A stretch of DNA of 64,000 bases from NCBI GenBank assembly GCA_023412215.1, contig JAEYNX010000025.1, forward strand, positions 186,001 through 250,000, written 5' to 3'. Within the stretch, counting starts at the first letter, position 1; each line of letters opens with the position of its first letter. The notes below the pieces were generated by a model. It saw nothing but the letters and a program-made list of their open reading frames with translations, was not told where the DNA came from and did no database searches. Below, piece by piece: positions 1-7,374 of this stretch. The position numbers and the translations under genes are program-made. The DNA is from Bacillota bacterium (lineage in GTDB: Bacteria; Bacillota; Clostridia; Oscillospirales; Ruminococcaceae).

Positions 1-157
1 GGCCCATCAGGGTGGTACCTGTGGTGTCAAACAAAAACCCAACCCAGAAAACAATCACATGCCACTTCTTTAAGCCGCCCTGCAGCTTCTCGCTCCAAAC
101 CCCGACGGTGTAGAAAACCAGTGCCAGCGTGATGGTTTCAATCGCATAGATGAGCAT
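1..157 (-). CDS. HsmA-like (TIGR03987 family) membrane protein, partial
   Basis: The minus strand reads from an ATG at 157 off the left edge of the window, giving 52 residues of an open frame that starts MLIYAIETITLALVFYTVG. The visible part has a hydrophobic first helix, then a GVWSEK..GGLKKWH stretch, then a second hydrophobic helix with FDTTGTTLMG. This matches my memory of the small multi-spanning HsmA/TIGR03987 family, whose molecular role is poorly known. The rest of the gene lies outside the window, so length and C-terminus cannot be judged. No strong ribosome-binding site is obvious directly upstream. Confidence 0.7.
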   Translation of the reverse strand, partial: MLIYAIETITLALVFYTVGVWSEKLQGGLKKWHVIVFWVGFLFDTTGTTLMG

Positions 158-186
158 AGTACACGTCCTTTGACTAAAAGATCACA

Positions 187-813
187 TCATAACGAAAAGG
201 AATCGCTGATATTGCAGCGCGTTAGGAAGAGGCGGATGTTCTCTTCCTCTTTTTTTCGGTCATACCCGATGCGCCCCAACCTGTCGCACCGGCCCAGCAG
301 CGCGATCTCGCGGATGTCGGTATGTTCGCGCATCCCTTCGATATCGGCGAAGCGCAGGTGATTCACCACATACAGTATCTGCATGTGGTAACGCACCAAA
401 CCGCAGATTTCATCGATCAGCGCGGCATCCAGCCCTATCGAGGATAGGAATTCTCTTGCCAACCTCTCCCCTACCTTTTCGTGGTCGTAGGAGGTGATCT
501 TCCCCTTGCGCACCTGGGTGGTGTCGGGCTTGCCGATATCGTGAAGCAGGGCCGCCCACATAAACGCGGTGGGATTTTTGCTTAGGTTCCTTACCTTTGC
601 GGCTTCATCCACCACCAGCAGGGTATGATTCCACACAGTGCCCTCGGGGTGATGCACCGGCGACTGCTCGGTGCCCCTTTGCTTTAACAGCATAGTATAC
701 GGATAGCCTGTAAACTCCGGTTTACAGGCTATATCATTCAGATATTGCGACGGCTGCTCATCCTGCAGCAGATGGCGCTGAAGCTCAGCGGCAAAGGTGT
801 TATCGGGGCTCAT
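187..813 (-). CDS. HD-domain (HDIG) phosphohydrolase
   Basis: A 208-residue soluble protein. The HD signature is clear: a LLHDIGKPDTT motif (His-Asp metal ligands) at about residues 90-100, preceded by WNHTLLVVDEAAK, which supplies the first conserved His. A later YDHEKVGERLAREFL segment supplies another. The middle resembles the HD part of multifunctional CCA-adding enzymes, but no nucleotidyltransferase domain is present, so this is a stand-alone metal-dependent phosphohydrolase with unknown substrate. The ATG has a good GGGAGAG site seven to eight bases upstream. Its start overlaps the stop of the small upstream ORF by 14 bases, which suggests translational coupling. Confidence 0.85.
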   Translation of the reverse strand: MSPDNTFAAELQRHLLQDEQPSQYLNDIACKPEFTGYPYTMLLKQRGTEQSPVHHPEGTVWNHTLLVVDEAAKVRNLSKNPTAFMWAALLHDIGKPDTTQVRKGKITSYDHEKVGERLAREFLSSIGLDAALIDEICGLVRYHMQILYVVNHLRFADIEGMREHTDIREIALLGRCDRLGRIGYDRKKEEENIRLFLTRCNISDSFSL

Positions 814-964
814 CTTTGCTCTCCCTGTTCACATGGTGTAGCCCAAAAACCGCGCGGGCGCTTTCGGCCTGAGGGTCATGCTTAACGTTCTTAGACCGGA
901 ACTTGCCGTCTGCCCTTTTGTTGTTGCGTGTACTTTTTCTTCTGCCTTCCTCACCCATGGTCAT
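800..964 (-). CDS. Small basic protein of unknown function
   Basis: A 54-residue ORF starting MTMGEEGRRKSTRNNKRADG, rich in Lys and Arg in its first half. I do not recognise a family. The start at 964 is preferred over the ATG at 982 because an AGGCAGG sequence precedes it. The ORF stops inside the first codons of the HD phosphohydrolase (14-base overlap) and follows another basic ORF by about 45 bases. The arrangement looks like a three-gene leftward operon. No composition or motif gives a function, though nucleic-acid binding would fit the charge. It could still be a chance ORF. Confidence 0.4.
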   Translation of the reverse strand: MTMGEEGRRKSTRNNKRADGKFRSKNVKHDPQAESARAVFGLHHVNRESKDEPR

Positions 965-1010
965 TGCCTGCCTTTCCGACATTCATCATGCTGTAACCCG
1001 TAAAAACATT

Positions 1011-1184
1011 CTATCGCTCGGTATTGGGCCCCAAGCCCTCTTTCTTGGCGTTATGGGGTTGGCTGATCCCGCTTTGCAAGGTCATATCGGAATTCGCCAA
1101 CCGTTGCTGAACGGTCTTGGGGTCTTTAAAGGTTTTTTTCTTATACCTGTTATTATTGTTGTTCTTTGGCATATTAAAATCCAT
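1011..1184 (-). CDS. Small Asn/Lys-rich protein of unknown function
   Basis: A 57-residue ORF beginning MDFNMPKNNNNNRYKKK, with a five-Asn run followed by basic residues and a C-terminal part ending NAKKEGLGPNTER. It looks like a genuine small protein rather than noise because of its ordered, hydrophilic composition, but I cannot assign a family. The frame can be extended to an ATG at 1223, yet that would translate through a perfect 18-bp hairpin, so ATG 1184 or ATG 1172 is more likely. The hairpin's 3-prime arm carries AGAGAGG directly against ATG 1184, so translation may be structure-controlled. Confidence 0.5.
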   Translation of the reverse strand: MDFNMPKNNNNNRYKKKTFKDPKTVQQRLANSDMTLQSGISQPHNAKKEGLGPNTER

Positions 1185-1223
1185 GCCCTCTCTTTTGGGC
1201 CTTACGCCCAAAAGAGAGGGCAT
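1183..1223 (-). repeat. Perfect 18-bp inverted repeat at start of small ORF
   Basis: Bases 1183-1200 (ATGCCCTCTCTTTTGGGC) and 1206-1223 are exact reverse complements separated by a 5-base loop. On the minus strand the stem ends in the AGAGAGGGCAT that precedes the small ORF at 1011-1184. There is no T-run after the stem on the minus strand (GGATTTTAAT follows), so a simple terminator is less likely than an RNA structure around a translation start. Confidence 0.7.
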
Positions 1224-1418
1224 AAAGCCAAATTTAAAAAGTGCCGGTGCCGCATAGCGGTAGGAGGGGTCTTGCTAACAGGCAGTTTTCCGAGGGTTGA
1301 AAGATTCTCTTTCAACCTATCATCTCAAAACTAGTATGCCAGCCCAAAGCCGCAATATGCTGGAAACTGCCGCCATGCCCTTCCTTCACCTACAGATGCT
1401 GGTAGGTTGCCGCTTTTT

Positions 1419-1616
1419 TATACTAAATTCCATTTGAAAAGAGGATAAAATCCCCTTTTCAAATACGCCGTTATAAAAAACGGCGTGGGCGGCTTTTAGC
1501 CGCCGAATTGCCGTTCAATACTCATTCTGCAACAACGCTGTGCGTTGTTGCTCCCGCCGAAGGCGGGGTTTTAAAAAGTAATTTTATCACTTTTTAAAAG
1601 AAGAAATAGTATTATA
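1419..1616 (+). repeat. Interspersed hairpin-array element, copy A1
   Basis: Starts TATACTAAATTCC and ends AATAGTATTATA. Inside are consecutive small hairpins: GAAAAGAGGATAAAATCCCC, CGCCGTTATAAAAAACGGCG, GGCGGCTTTTAGCCGCC, GCAACAACG/CGTTGTTGC and CCCGCC/GGCGGG. The same ordered parts (TATACTAAATTCC, the ATCCCC stem, GGCTTTTAGCC, a GTTCAATAC-like stretch, GCCGAAGGCGG, TTTAAAAAG, TTAGTATTATA) recur in reverse orientation at 58329-58490. The central three hairpins recur at 26701-26790. The right end overlaps the 3-prime end of aspA and encodes its last nine residues. The 1224-1418 stretch to the left holds no gene I can support. Confidence 0.8.
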
Positions 1617-2969
1617 ATCAAGCAATGTGGCGATTTCCGCCTCGCTCAGCAGTGCCTTTTGCAGCACAAGCGCTTTGATTTTTTTCGGATCGTTGGCACA
1701 TTCCCGCAGGATTTCGGCGGCGTTGTCGTAGCCGATTACCGGTGCGAGCGCGGTAACAAGCACAAGCGAGCGGTCGAGATGCCCACGGCAGTTCTCCTCA
1801 TTCGGGGTGAGCAGTTCAATGCATTTTGTTCTAAACAGCCGCACTGCACCGGTGAGGAGCGAAAGGCTTTCAAGCAGGCTGTGGGCGATGAGCGGCATAA
1901 AGGCGTTTAATTCAAAATTGCCGTTTGCTGCGGCCATGCTCACCGCGGAGTCGTTTGCCATAACCCGTATCGCCACCTGTGTAACCATCTCGGGGATCAC
2001 CGGGTTCACCTTCCCCGGCATGATGGTGCTGCCCGCCTGCAGCTCCTTAAGCGTAATTTCGGCAAGGCCGCCATTCGGCCCCGAGTTCATCAGGCGTAGG
2101 TCGGTGGAAATCTTCATCAGGTTCACGGCCAGCGCCTTTAGTAAGCCGGAGGCCTCCACAAAAACGTCGTTGTTTTGGGTAATGTCCATTGGGTATTCGG
2201 CTTTGGCCAGACCGATGCCCGTAAGCTCGCGCAGAACATCGATGACTTTATAGGTATACTGGCGGCTGGCGTTGCTGCCGGTGCCCACCGCGGTGCCGCC
2301 AAGGCTGATCTGTCGCAGGCGTTCCTCCACCTTATAGATGCGCCAGCGGTCGCGCGCGATGGCCTGCGCATAGGTGCCGAACTCCTGCCCGAGGGTAATG
2401 GGCAGCGCGTCCATCAGCTCAGTACGCCCCAACTTCAGGATACCCGCGTACTCCTGCTCTTTATGCTGCAGTGTCTCCTGCAGCCTGGCGCATTCGTCGC
2501 TTAATACCCGCACGCTCTTGATGGCGGCTATGCGCAGCGCGGTGGGGTAAACATCATTGGTGGACTGCCCGCGGTTTACGTCATCCAGCGGGTGCATCAC
2601 CGAATAGTCGCCGAGGCTTTTGCCCATTGCCAATAGCGCAAGGTTTGCAAGAACCTCGTTAACATTCATATTCGTCGATGTACCTGCTCCACCCTGCAGG
2701 GCATGGGTAATAAAGGCGTCGTCCGCCTTTTTGGCAAGTACTTCGTCGCACGCCGCAAGGATGGCAGCTGTCTTGGCCTTTTCGGCCATGCCAAGCTCGC
2801 GGTAAGCGATAGCCGCCGCCTTTTTAACGGTGACGATGGCGTATATCAGTTCAAGGCTGACGCGTTCTTCCCCCAGCGCAAAGTTCTCCTTTGCCCGTGC
2901 TGTTTGAGAACCATACAAAGCATCGTCCGGCAGCAGTATCTCGCCGAGCTTATCCTTTTCGGTACGCAT
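1587..2969 (-). CDS. aspA: Aspartate ammonia-lyase (aspartase)
   Basis: A 460-residue member of the aspartase/fumarase superfamily, which cleaves L-aspartate to fumarate and ammonia. Seen: GTSTNMNVNEV at 96-106, the STND segment at 136-139, GRTELMDALP at 181-190 and the superfamily signature GSTIMPGKVNP at 313-323, whose flexible loop carries the catalytic Ser. Aspartase is preferred over fumarase class II because of the setting: it is the last gene of the hydrogenase-maturation operon, four bases after hydF, as in other Clostridia. There it may supply ammonia for making the dithiomethylamine ligand (inference). The final residues after LLD (YNTISSFKK) are encoded by repeat element A1, so the natural C-terminus appears replaced. 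Confidence 0.88.
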   Translation of the reverse strand: MRTEKDKLGEILLPDDALYGSQTARAKENFALGEERVSLELIYAIVTVKKAAAIAYRELGMAEKAKTAAILAACDEVLAKKADDAFITHALQGGAGTSTNMNVNEVLANLALLAMGKSLGDYSVMHPLDDVNRGQSTNDVYPTALRIAAIKSVRVLSDECARLQETLQHKEQEYAGILKLGRTELMDALPITLGQEFGTYAQAIARDRWRIYKVEERLRQISLGGTAVGTGSNASRQYTYKVIDVLRELTGIGLAKAEYPMDITQNNDVFVEASGLLKALAVNLMKISTDLRLMNSGPNGGLAEITLKELQAGSTIMPGKVNPVIPEMVTQVAIRVMANDSAVSMAAANGNFELNAFMPLIAHSLLESLSLLTGAVRLFRTKCIELLTPNEENCRGHLDRSLVLVTALAPVIGYDNAAEILRECANDPKKIKALVLQKALLSEAEIATLLDYNTISSFKK

Positions 2970-2973
2970 GGTG

Positions 2974-4182
2974 TCAACCTCCCTCCAAGGTCATGGCAAT
3001 GTGCGGGAACGGCTCTACGCTGCGTTTGAGTATCCCCTGCATGTAGGCAATCAGCAGCCCGTAGTTGGTAACGGGGATACCTTGGTCGCTTGCGCACTGC
3101 AGGCGGTATTTCATCTCCCGCTCGTTTAACATGCACCCTCCGCAGTGAACAATCAGCCTATAGGGGCTTAGATCGTCGGGGAACTCGGTGCCCGAGGTGA
3201 ATTCAAAATGAAGCTGCTTGCCGGTGTGCTGTTTTATCCAGCGCGGAAGCTTGACGGAGCCGATGTCGTCGCACTGCCGGTGGTGGGTACAGCCCTCGCA
3301 GATAAGTACCCTGTCGCCGTCTTCAAGGGCATCTACTGCTTTTGCCCCCTTTACCGAAAGCTCCAAGTTGCCCTTATAGCGCGCAAACAGGATGGAAAAG
3401 GAGGTAAGCCAGATGTCCTTGGGGGTATCGGCGGAGACCTTGGCGAAAACCTGACTGTCCGTAATCACCAGCTTGGGCTTTCTGCCCAAGTTTTGCAGCA
3501 TCTCGCGCAGCTCGTATTCCTTTACCACAATAGCCACTGCGTCGGACTCCAGGATGTCGCGTATCGTCTGCTGCTGGGGCAGAATGAGCCTGCCTTTAGG
3601 CGCCGCCTTATCGATAGGCACCACCAGCACCACGAAATCGGAGGGACTAATCAGGTCGGCGACAATGCGCAGCTTGGGCTCTTCAGAAGGCGCGAGGCGC
3701 GCGATCATCTCTTTAAGGATGTTTATATTCTCCTCTGTTTTCGCGCTCACCCAAACCTCGCTTACTGCCGTGATTGGCTTTTCTTCGCATAGATCCGCTT
3801 TATTGTTTACAAGGATGTACGGGATATTCTTTTGTTTAAACAAAGCGATTAACGCTTCGTCGTCCGCCGTTTTACCGACGGTGCCGTCTATCACCAGTAT
3901 GGCGATATCAGTTTTGTTCAGAACCTGCCTGCTCTTGTTTACACGCAGGGTGCCCAGCTCGCCCTCGTCGTCAATGCCGGGGGTATCGATGATCATTACC
4001 GGCCCGAGCGGCAGAAGCTCCATGGCTTTGTATACCGGGTCGGTCGTTGTGCCCTTTACCTCCGAGACGATGGCGAGGCTTTGCCCCGTAACGGCGTTGA
4101 CAACGCTTGATTTGCCCGCGTTCCGCCTGCCGAAAAAGCCGATGTGCACGCGGTCGGCGGAGGGTGTGTTATTAAGGCTCAT
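2974..4182 (-). CDS. hydF: [FeFe] hydrogenase maturation GTPase HydF
   Basis: 402 residues. HydF is the GTPase scaffold on which the 2Fe subcluster of the H-cluster is assembled before transfer to apo-hydrogenase. Visible: P-loop GRRNAGKSS at 18-26, DTPGIDD at 66-72, NNKADL at 126-131, and the C-terminal cluster motif with Cys298-x-His300, then 45 residues, then HCGGC at 346-350. This fits the CxHx(44-53)HCxxC HydF pattern exactly. The ATG has CGGAGGA just upstream. It follows hydG by 12 bases and precedes aspA by 4, so it sits in one transcription unit. Confidence 0.97.
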   Translation of the reverse strand: MSLNNTPSADRVHIGFFGRRNAGKSSVVNAVTGQSLAIVSEVKGTTTDPVYKAMELLPLGPVMIIDTPGIDDEGELGTLRVNKSRQVLNKTDIAILVIDGTVGKTADDEALIALFKQKNIPYILVNNKADLCEEKPITAVSEVWVSAKTEENINILKEMIARLAPSEEPKLRIVADLISPSDFVVLVVPIDKAAPKGRLILPQQQTIRDILESDAVAIVVKEYELREMLQNLGRKPKLVITDSQVFAKVSADTPKDIWLTSFSILFARYKGNLELSVKGAKAVDALEDGDRVLICEGCTHHRQCDDIGSVKLPRWIKQHTGKQLHFEFTSGTEFPDDLSPYRLIVHCGGCMLNEREMKYRLQCASDQGIPVTNYGLLIAYMQGILKRSVEPFPHIAMTLEGG

Positions 4183-4194
4183 AGGCTTCCTCCG

Positions 4195-5613
4195 TTAAAA
4201 CCTGAAATCTCGGTTGCCGATCTCGATCTCCTTGAGGTTCTTTAAAACAATATCTCTTACCTTTTCCTTCGGGATATTGCCGACCTCCCGCTGTATAAGC
4301 GCTTCGCCGATGCGCCGGGTATCCTCCCCCGCATAGTCGAGCAGGTACTCCTTTAAGGTCATGAGTGCGTTGGGATGGCAGCAGTTTTGTATCTGCCCGC
4401 TCTTGCACAGGCTCATAAAGCGGTCGCCGGTGCGCCCTTCCCTGTAGCACGCCGTGCAGAAGCTGGGGATATAGCCGAGCTTCATCAGCCAGTTTACCAC
4501 CTCGTCGAGCGTGCGGGTGTCGCTGACGTCGAATTGCTCCGATTTCTCATCCTCCGCCTCCGGCTCGGCATAGCCGCCCACGCTGGTTTTGGAGCCGCCG
4601 CTCAGCTGCGAAACACCGAGGTGCAGCACCCGCTCGCGGCACTTCTGGCTTTCGCGCGTGGAGACAATCATGCCGGTGTAGGGCACCGAAACGCGGATGC
4701 AGGCGACTAGCTTTGCAAAGGTGTCGTCGCTGATGCCGTTATCGAACACATTGGGATCGATGTCGTCGGCGCGGCGGATACGGGGCACACTGATGGTGTG
4801 CGGCCCGACGCCAAACACGGCCTCAAGGTGCTCGGCGTGCATGAGCAGCGCCGCAAACTCATAGCGGTAAAGCTCCAGACCAAAGAGCACGCCTACACCG
4901 ACATCGTCGATGCCGCCCAGCATGGCCCTGTCCATCGCCTCGGTGTGGTAGGCATAGTCGTGCTTCGGGCCTGTGGGGTGCAGCTTTTCGTAGCTCTCCT
5001 TATGGTAGGTCTCCTGAAAGAGGATGTAGGTGCCGATACCCGCGTCCTTGAGCTTTTTATAGTTTTCTACGGTAGTCGCGGCGATATTGACGTTTACACG
5101 GCGGATGGCGCCGTTTTTATGCTTGATGCTGTAGATGGTGTCGATGCTCTCTAGGATATATTCAATCGGGTTGAGCACCGGATGCTCGCCCGCCTCGATA
5201 GCAAGGCGCTTATGCCCCATATCCTGCAGAGCGGTTACCTCTTTGCGAATTTCCTCCTGCGTGAGCTTTTTGCGGGCGATGTGCTGGTTCTTCATATGGT
5301 AGGGGCAGTACACGCAGCCGTTTACGCAGTAGTTGGAGAGGTACAGGGGGGCAAACATCACGATGCGATTGCCGTAAAAGTCTTTTTTAATCTGCTCGGC
5401 AAGGGCAAAAAGCTCGTTGTTTTTTTCTTCGATTTCACAGTCGAGCAGCACCGCGGCTTCACGGTGGGTAAGGCCCTTCCGAAGCCTTGCCTTTTCAAGG
5501 ATGCTGTCGATCAGCACTGCATTGTTCTTGTTTTGCTCCGCGTAGCGGAGGGTATCCACCACCTCGTCGTGGGCGATGAACTCTTCGGCCTTGGACGAAC
5601 TTGGGTTGTGCAT
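4195..5613 (-). CDS. hydG: [FeFe] hydrogenase H-cluster radical SAM maturase HydG
   Basis: 472 residues. HydG is a tyrosine lyase that yields CO and cyanide, delivered as an Fe(CO)2(CN) synthon. The radical SAM cluster is C96-x3-C100-x2-C103 (NYCVNGCVYCPYH). The C-terminal auxiliary cluster motif CX2CX22C is present as Cys386, Cys389 and Cys412. The extended C-terminal domain and length separate it from ThiH, which lacks this exact auxiliary motif. AGAAAGGA lies upstream of the ATG. It is the third gene of the operon, 67 bases after hydE and 12 before hydF. Confidence 0.97.
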   Translation of the reverse strand: MHNPSSSKAEEFIAHDEVVDTLRYAEQNKNNAVLIDSILEKARLRKGLTHREAAVLLDCEIEEKNNELFALAEQIKKDFYGNRIVMFAPLYLSNYCVNGCVYCPYHMKNQHIARKKLTQEEIRKEVTALQDMGHKRLAIEAGEHPVLNPIEYILESIDTIYSIKHKNGAIRRVNVNIAATTVENYKKLKDAGIGTYILFQETYHKESYEKLHPTGPKHDYAYHTEAMDRAMLGGIDDVGVGVLFGLELYRYEFAALLMHAEHLEAVFGVGPHTISVPRIRRADDIDPNVFDNGISDDTFAKLVACIRVSVPYTGMIVSTRESQKCRERVLHLGVSQLSGGSKTSVGGYAEPEAEDEKSEQFDVSDTRTLDEVVNWLMKLGYIPSFCTACYREGRTGDRFMSLCKSGQIQNCCHPNALMTLKEYLLDYAGEDTRRIGEALIQREVGNIPKEKVRDIVLKNLKEIEIGNRDFRF

Positions 5614-5680
5614 AGTATTCTTCCTTTCTTAATCGGGTCAGGTTTTAACGCCTTTCCCTTCAGTGGACGTAGTAGCGCAC

Positions 5681-6724
5681 TTACTCGGCGGGCTTGAAAT
5701 CTCCTCGGTGGACTACAACGCGGTAACCGATGCTCTCCATACGCCTTTGCATACAGAAGCGGCACTCGGCGGCTTCGTCTCCCGTGCAGATCTTATTGTC
5801 GTAAAGCAGGTATTTACTTCGCACGTCGACCGGCGAGAGGTTGGGCATCACCACATTGGCGCCCGCCAGTATCCCCTTTTCCCGCCCAAGCGGGTGGATG
5901 GTACCCAGCGCCGTGGTTGCCGGCAACAATACGCTCGGCAGCATGAGGCGAATAAGCCCTAACAAAAACAGGGTAAGCTCCAGCGTGCCGCCAGCCTGTG
6001 AAGCAAACGGGGTATCGTGGTGCGGGATAAACGGCCCGATGCCTACCATCTGCGGCTGCAGCTCACGGATGAACCGCATATCCTCGGCGATACACTCGGA
6101 CGTTTGAAAGGGCGAGCCCACCATAAACCCGCAGCCTACCTGATAGCCAATCTCTTTAAGGTTGTACAGACACTGCTTGCGGTTTTCAAGCGACATGTTC
6201 TCGGGGTGCAGCTTCGCGTAATGCCAGTCACACGCCGTTTCGTGCCTAAGCAGGTAGCGGTCGGCGCCCGCGTTAAAGTAAGCTTGATAGCTCTCCCTGC
6301 TCTTTTCGCCGATAGACAGGGTGATGGCACAATCGGGATAGCCCTTTTTGATGCTTGAGATAATATCAACCAGCCGCTCGTTGGTGTAAAAACCGTCTTC
6401 GCCGCCCTGCAGCACGAAGGTGCGGAAGCCCAGCTCATGCCCCGTTTCGCAGCAGGAAAGAATCTGCTCCTTGGTGAGCCGGTAACGCGCGGCATGGGCA
6501 TTGCTTTTGCGGATACCGCAGTAATAGCAGTCGTTTTTGCAGTAATTTGTAAATTCGATCAGGCCGCGCAGGTAGATATCCTGCCCATAATGCCGGTGCC
6601 GTACGGCCCGGGCCTTTTCAAAGAGGTAGTCGTCAAGCTCCGGCGTACGGCCGTCTATCAGCCGCACAAACTCGTCCTGGGTGAGAAACCTCTCCTGTTC
6701 AAGTTTATCGATTAGTTCTTTCAT
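5681..6724 (-). CDS. hydE: [FeFe] hydrogenase H-cluster radical SAM maturase HydE
   Basis: 347 residues, a BioB-like TIM-barrel radical SAM enzyme that acts on the HydG product during assembly of the H-cluster diiron unit. The cluster-binding motif is Cys62-x3-Cys66-x2-Cys69 (TNYCKNDCYYCGIR). A C-terminal AECRFCMQRR segment adds two more cysteines, found in some but not all HydE. The ATG overlaps the stop of the TM1266-like gene by four bases (ATGA), showing tight coupling. PylB is the main lookalike, but the neighbours hydG and hydF decide the call. Confidence 0.95.
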   Translation of the reverse strand: MKELIDKLEQERFLTQDEFVRLIDGRTPELDDYLFEKARAVRHRHYGQDIYLRGLIEFTNYCKNDCYYCGIRKSNAHAARYRLTKEQILSCCETGHELGFRTFVLQGGEDGFYTNERLVDIISSIKKGYPDCAITLSIGEKSRESYQAYFNAGADRYLLRHETACDWHYAKLHPENMSLENRKQCLYNLKEIGYQVGCGFMVGSPFQTSECIAEDMRFIRELQPQMVGIGPFIPHHDTPFASQAGGTLELTLFLLGLIRLMLPSVLLPATTALGTIHPLGREKGILAGANVVMPNLSPVDVRSKYLLYDNKICTGDEAAECRFCMQRRMESIGYRVVVHRGDFKPAE

Positions 6725-6996
6725 GGGCTTTCCTCCGCAACATTCTTCTCGGCAAGCTTTGAGTAGATGGCCTTGGAGCTTACGCCATCGAGCATACCGA
6801 GCTTGCCGGACAGCGCACTGATCACATCGGCAGGCGCGTCCACCGCAATGCTGATGATATTGACCTTCCTTTTGGGGTAAGGCAGGCCCATCCTGCCGAT
6901 GATATAATCGCCGTACTGGTGCAGAATCTGGTTCATCTTTTCAACCGATTCGGCATTCTCCACCACAATGCCGATAAGCGCAACGCGGGTATCCAT
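6721..6996 (-). CDS. TM1266-family iron-only hydrogenase system regulator
   Basis: 91 residues from ATG 6996 (MDTRVALIGIVVEN), chosen because AGAAGGAG lies 11 bases upstream; a longer frame to 7032 has no such site. The protein has an ACT-like or NikR-C-like small ferredoxin fold pattern: RVALIGIVVEN, a helix with VEKMNQILHQYGDYIIGRMG, then NIISIAVDAP and a second helix. It matches the TM1266 family that is found next to hydEFG in many Clostridia and Thermotogae and is described as a putative regulator. It is the first gene of the operon, 50 bases after the leader terminator. Confidence 0.88.
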   Translation of the reverse strand: MDTRVALIGIVVENAESVEKMNQILHQYGDYIIGRMGLPYPKRKVNIISIAVDAPADVISALSGKLGMLDGVSSKAIYSKLAEKNVAEESP

Positions 6997-7039
6997 CTTT
7001 TTATCCGCTCCTTCTGTCTGATATAATCCCATTCCAAAA

Positions 7040-7195
7040 CAAAAAATGCGCCCTAAAAGGGCGCAATACCGCTGAACGTATTGGCTGCAACCCTTTCACC
7101 TCAGATAACTCTTCGAGTGTCAGTGAGCAAGTAATTTACTAAATTGTAGCAATGCTGCGCGTTCAGAACGAATCTATCCGCTGAGCAATTTGTTA
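7040..7195 (-). promoter_or_regulatory. Structured 5-prime leader with intrinsic terminator before hyd operon
   Basis: Downstream of a sigma-A promoter the minus-strand transcript runs about 200 nt before the first start codon. Visible stems are AAUUU-AGU-AAAUU, a CUCA/ACUC-GAA-GAGU/UGAG hairpin with an internal loop (7101-7128), CAAUAC/GUAUUG with loop GUUCAGCG (7066-7085), and the terminator GCGCCC-UUUUA-GGGCGC followed by AUUUUUUGUUUU (7037-7064). The hairpin-loop sequence CGUUCAG (7072-7078) is complementary over seven bases to CUGAACG (7160-7166) near the 5-prime end, allowing a pseudoknot or alternative fold. This is the layout of a transcription-attenuating riboswitch. I do not recognise the class. 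Confidence 0.7.
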
Positions 7196-7200
7196 CTTAT

Positions 7201-7229
7201 ATTATACCTGATTGATATAAATTTATCAA
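7201..7229 (-). promoter_or_regulatory. Sigma-A promoter of hyd maturation operon
   Basis: On the minus strand TTGATA (7224-7229), a 17-base spacer, then TATAAT (7201-7206). Transcription should begin near 7193-7195 and produce the structured leader. The stretch from 7230 to the end of the phzF-like gene holds nothing else that I can support. Confidence 0.8.
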
Positions 7230-7374
7230 GCCTTTTGGTGGAATCATTTTATGACCATGGTGCGGGCAAATAGAGGTACTTACCCGCAGCACAAAAATAC
7301 CAACGTGATTTTCAATCTTTCTGATAATTACACACTGTCCTTTATGTATCGGTAATTCTTTTGAAGGAGAAAAA

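Noticed and set aside
903..1334. 143-residue plus-strand ORF opposite the small basic ORFs
   Set aside because: It reads through the perfect hairpin at 1183-1223, has no ribosome site, and looks like an antisense shadow.
1587..2969. Fumarase class II instead of aspartase
   Set aside because: The two share the GSS/TxMPxKxN signature, but position as the last gene of hydE-hydG-hydF is the known place of aspartase in Clostridia. Enzyme specificity was not proven from sequence.
7040..7195. Lysine riboswitch (L-box) for the hyd leader
   Set aside because: UGAAAGGG...GCC resembles one L-box segment, but the 5-prime GAGGUGC and AGUA elements and the five-stem layout are absent.
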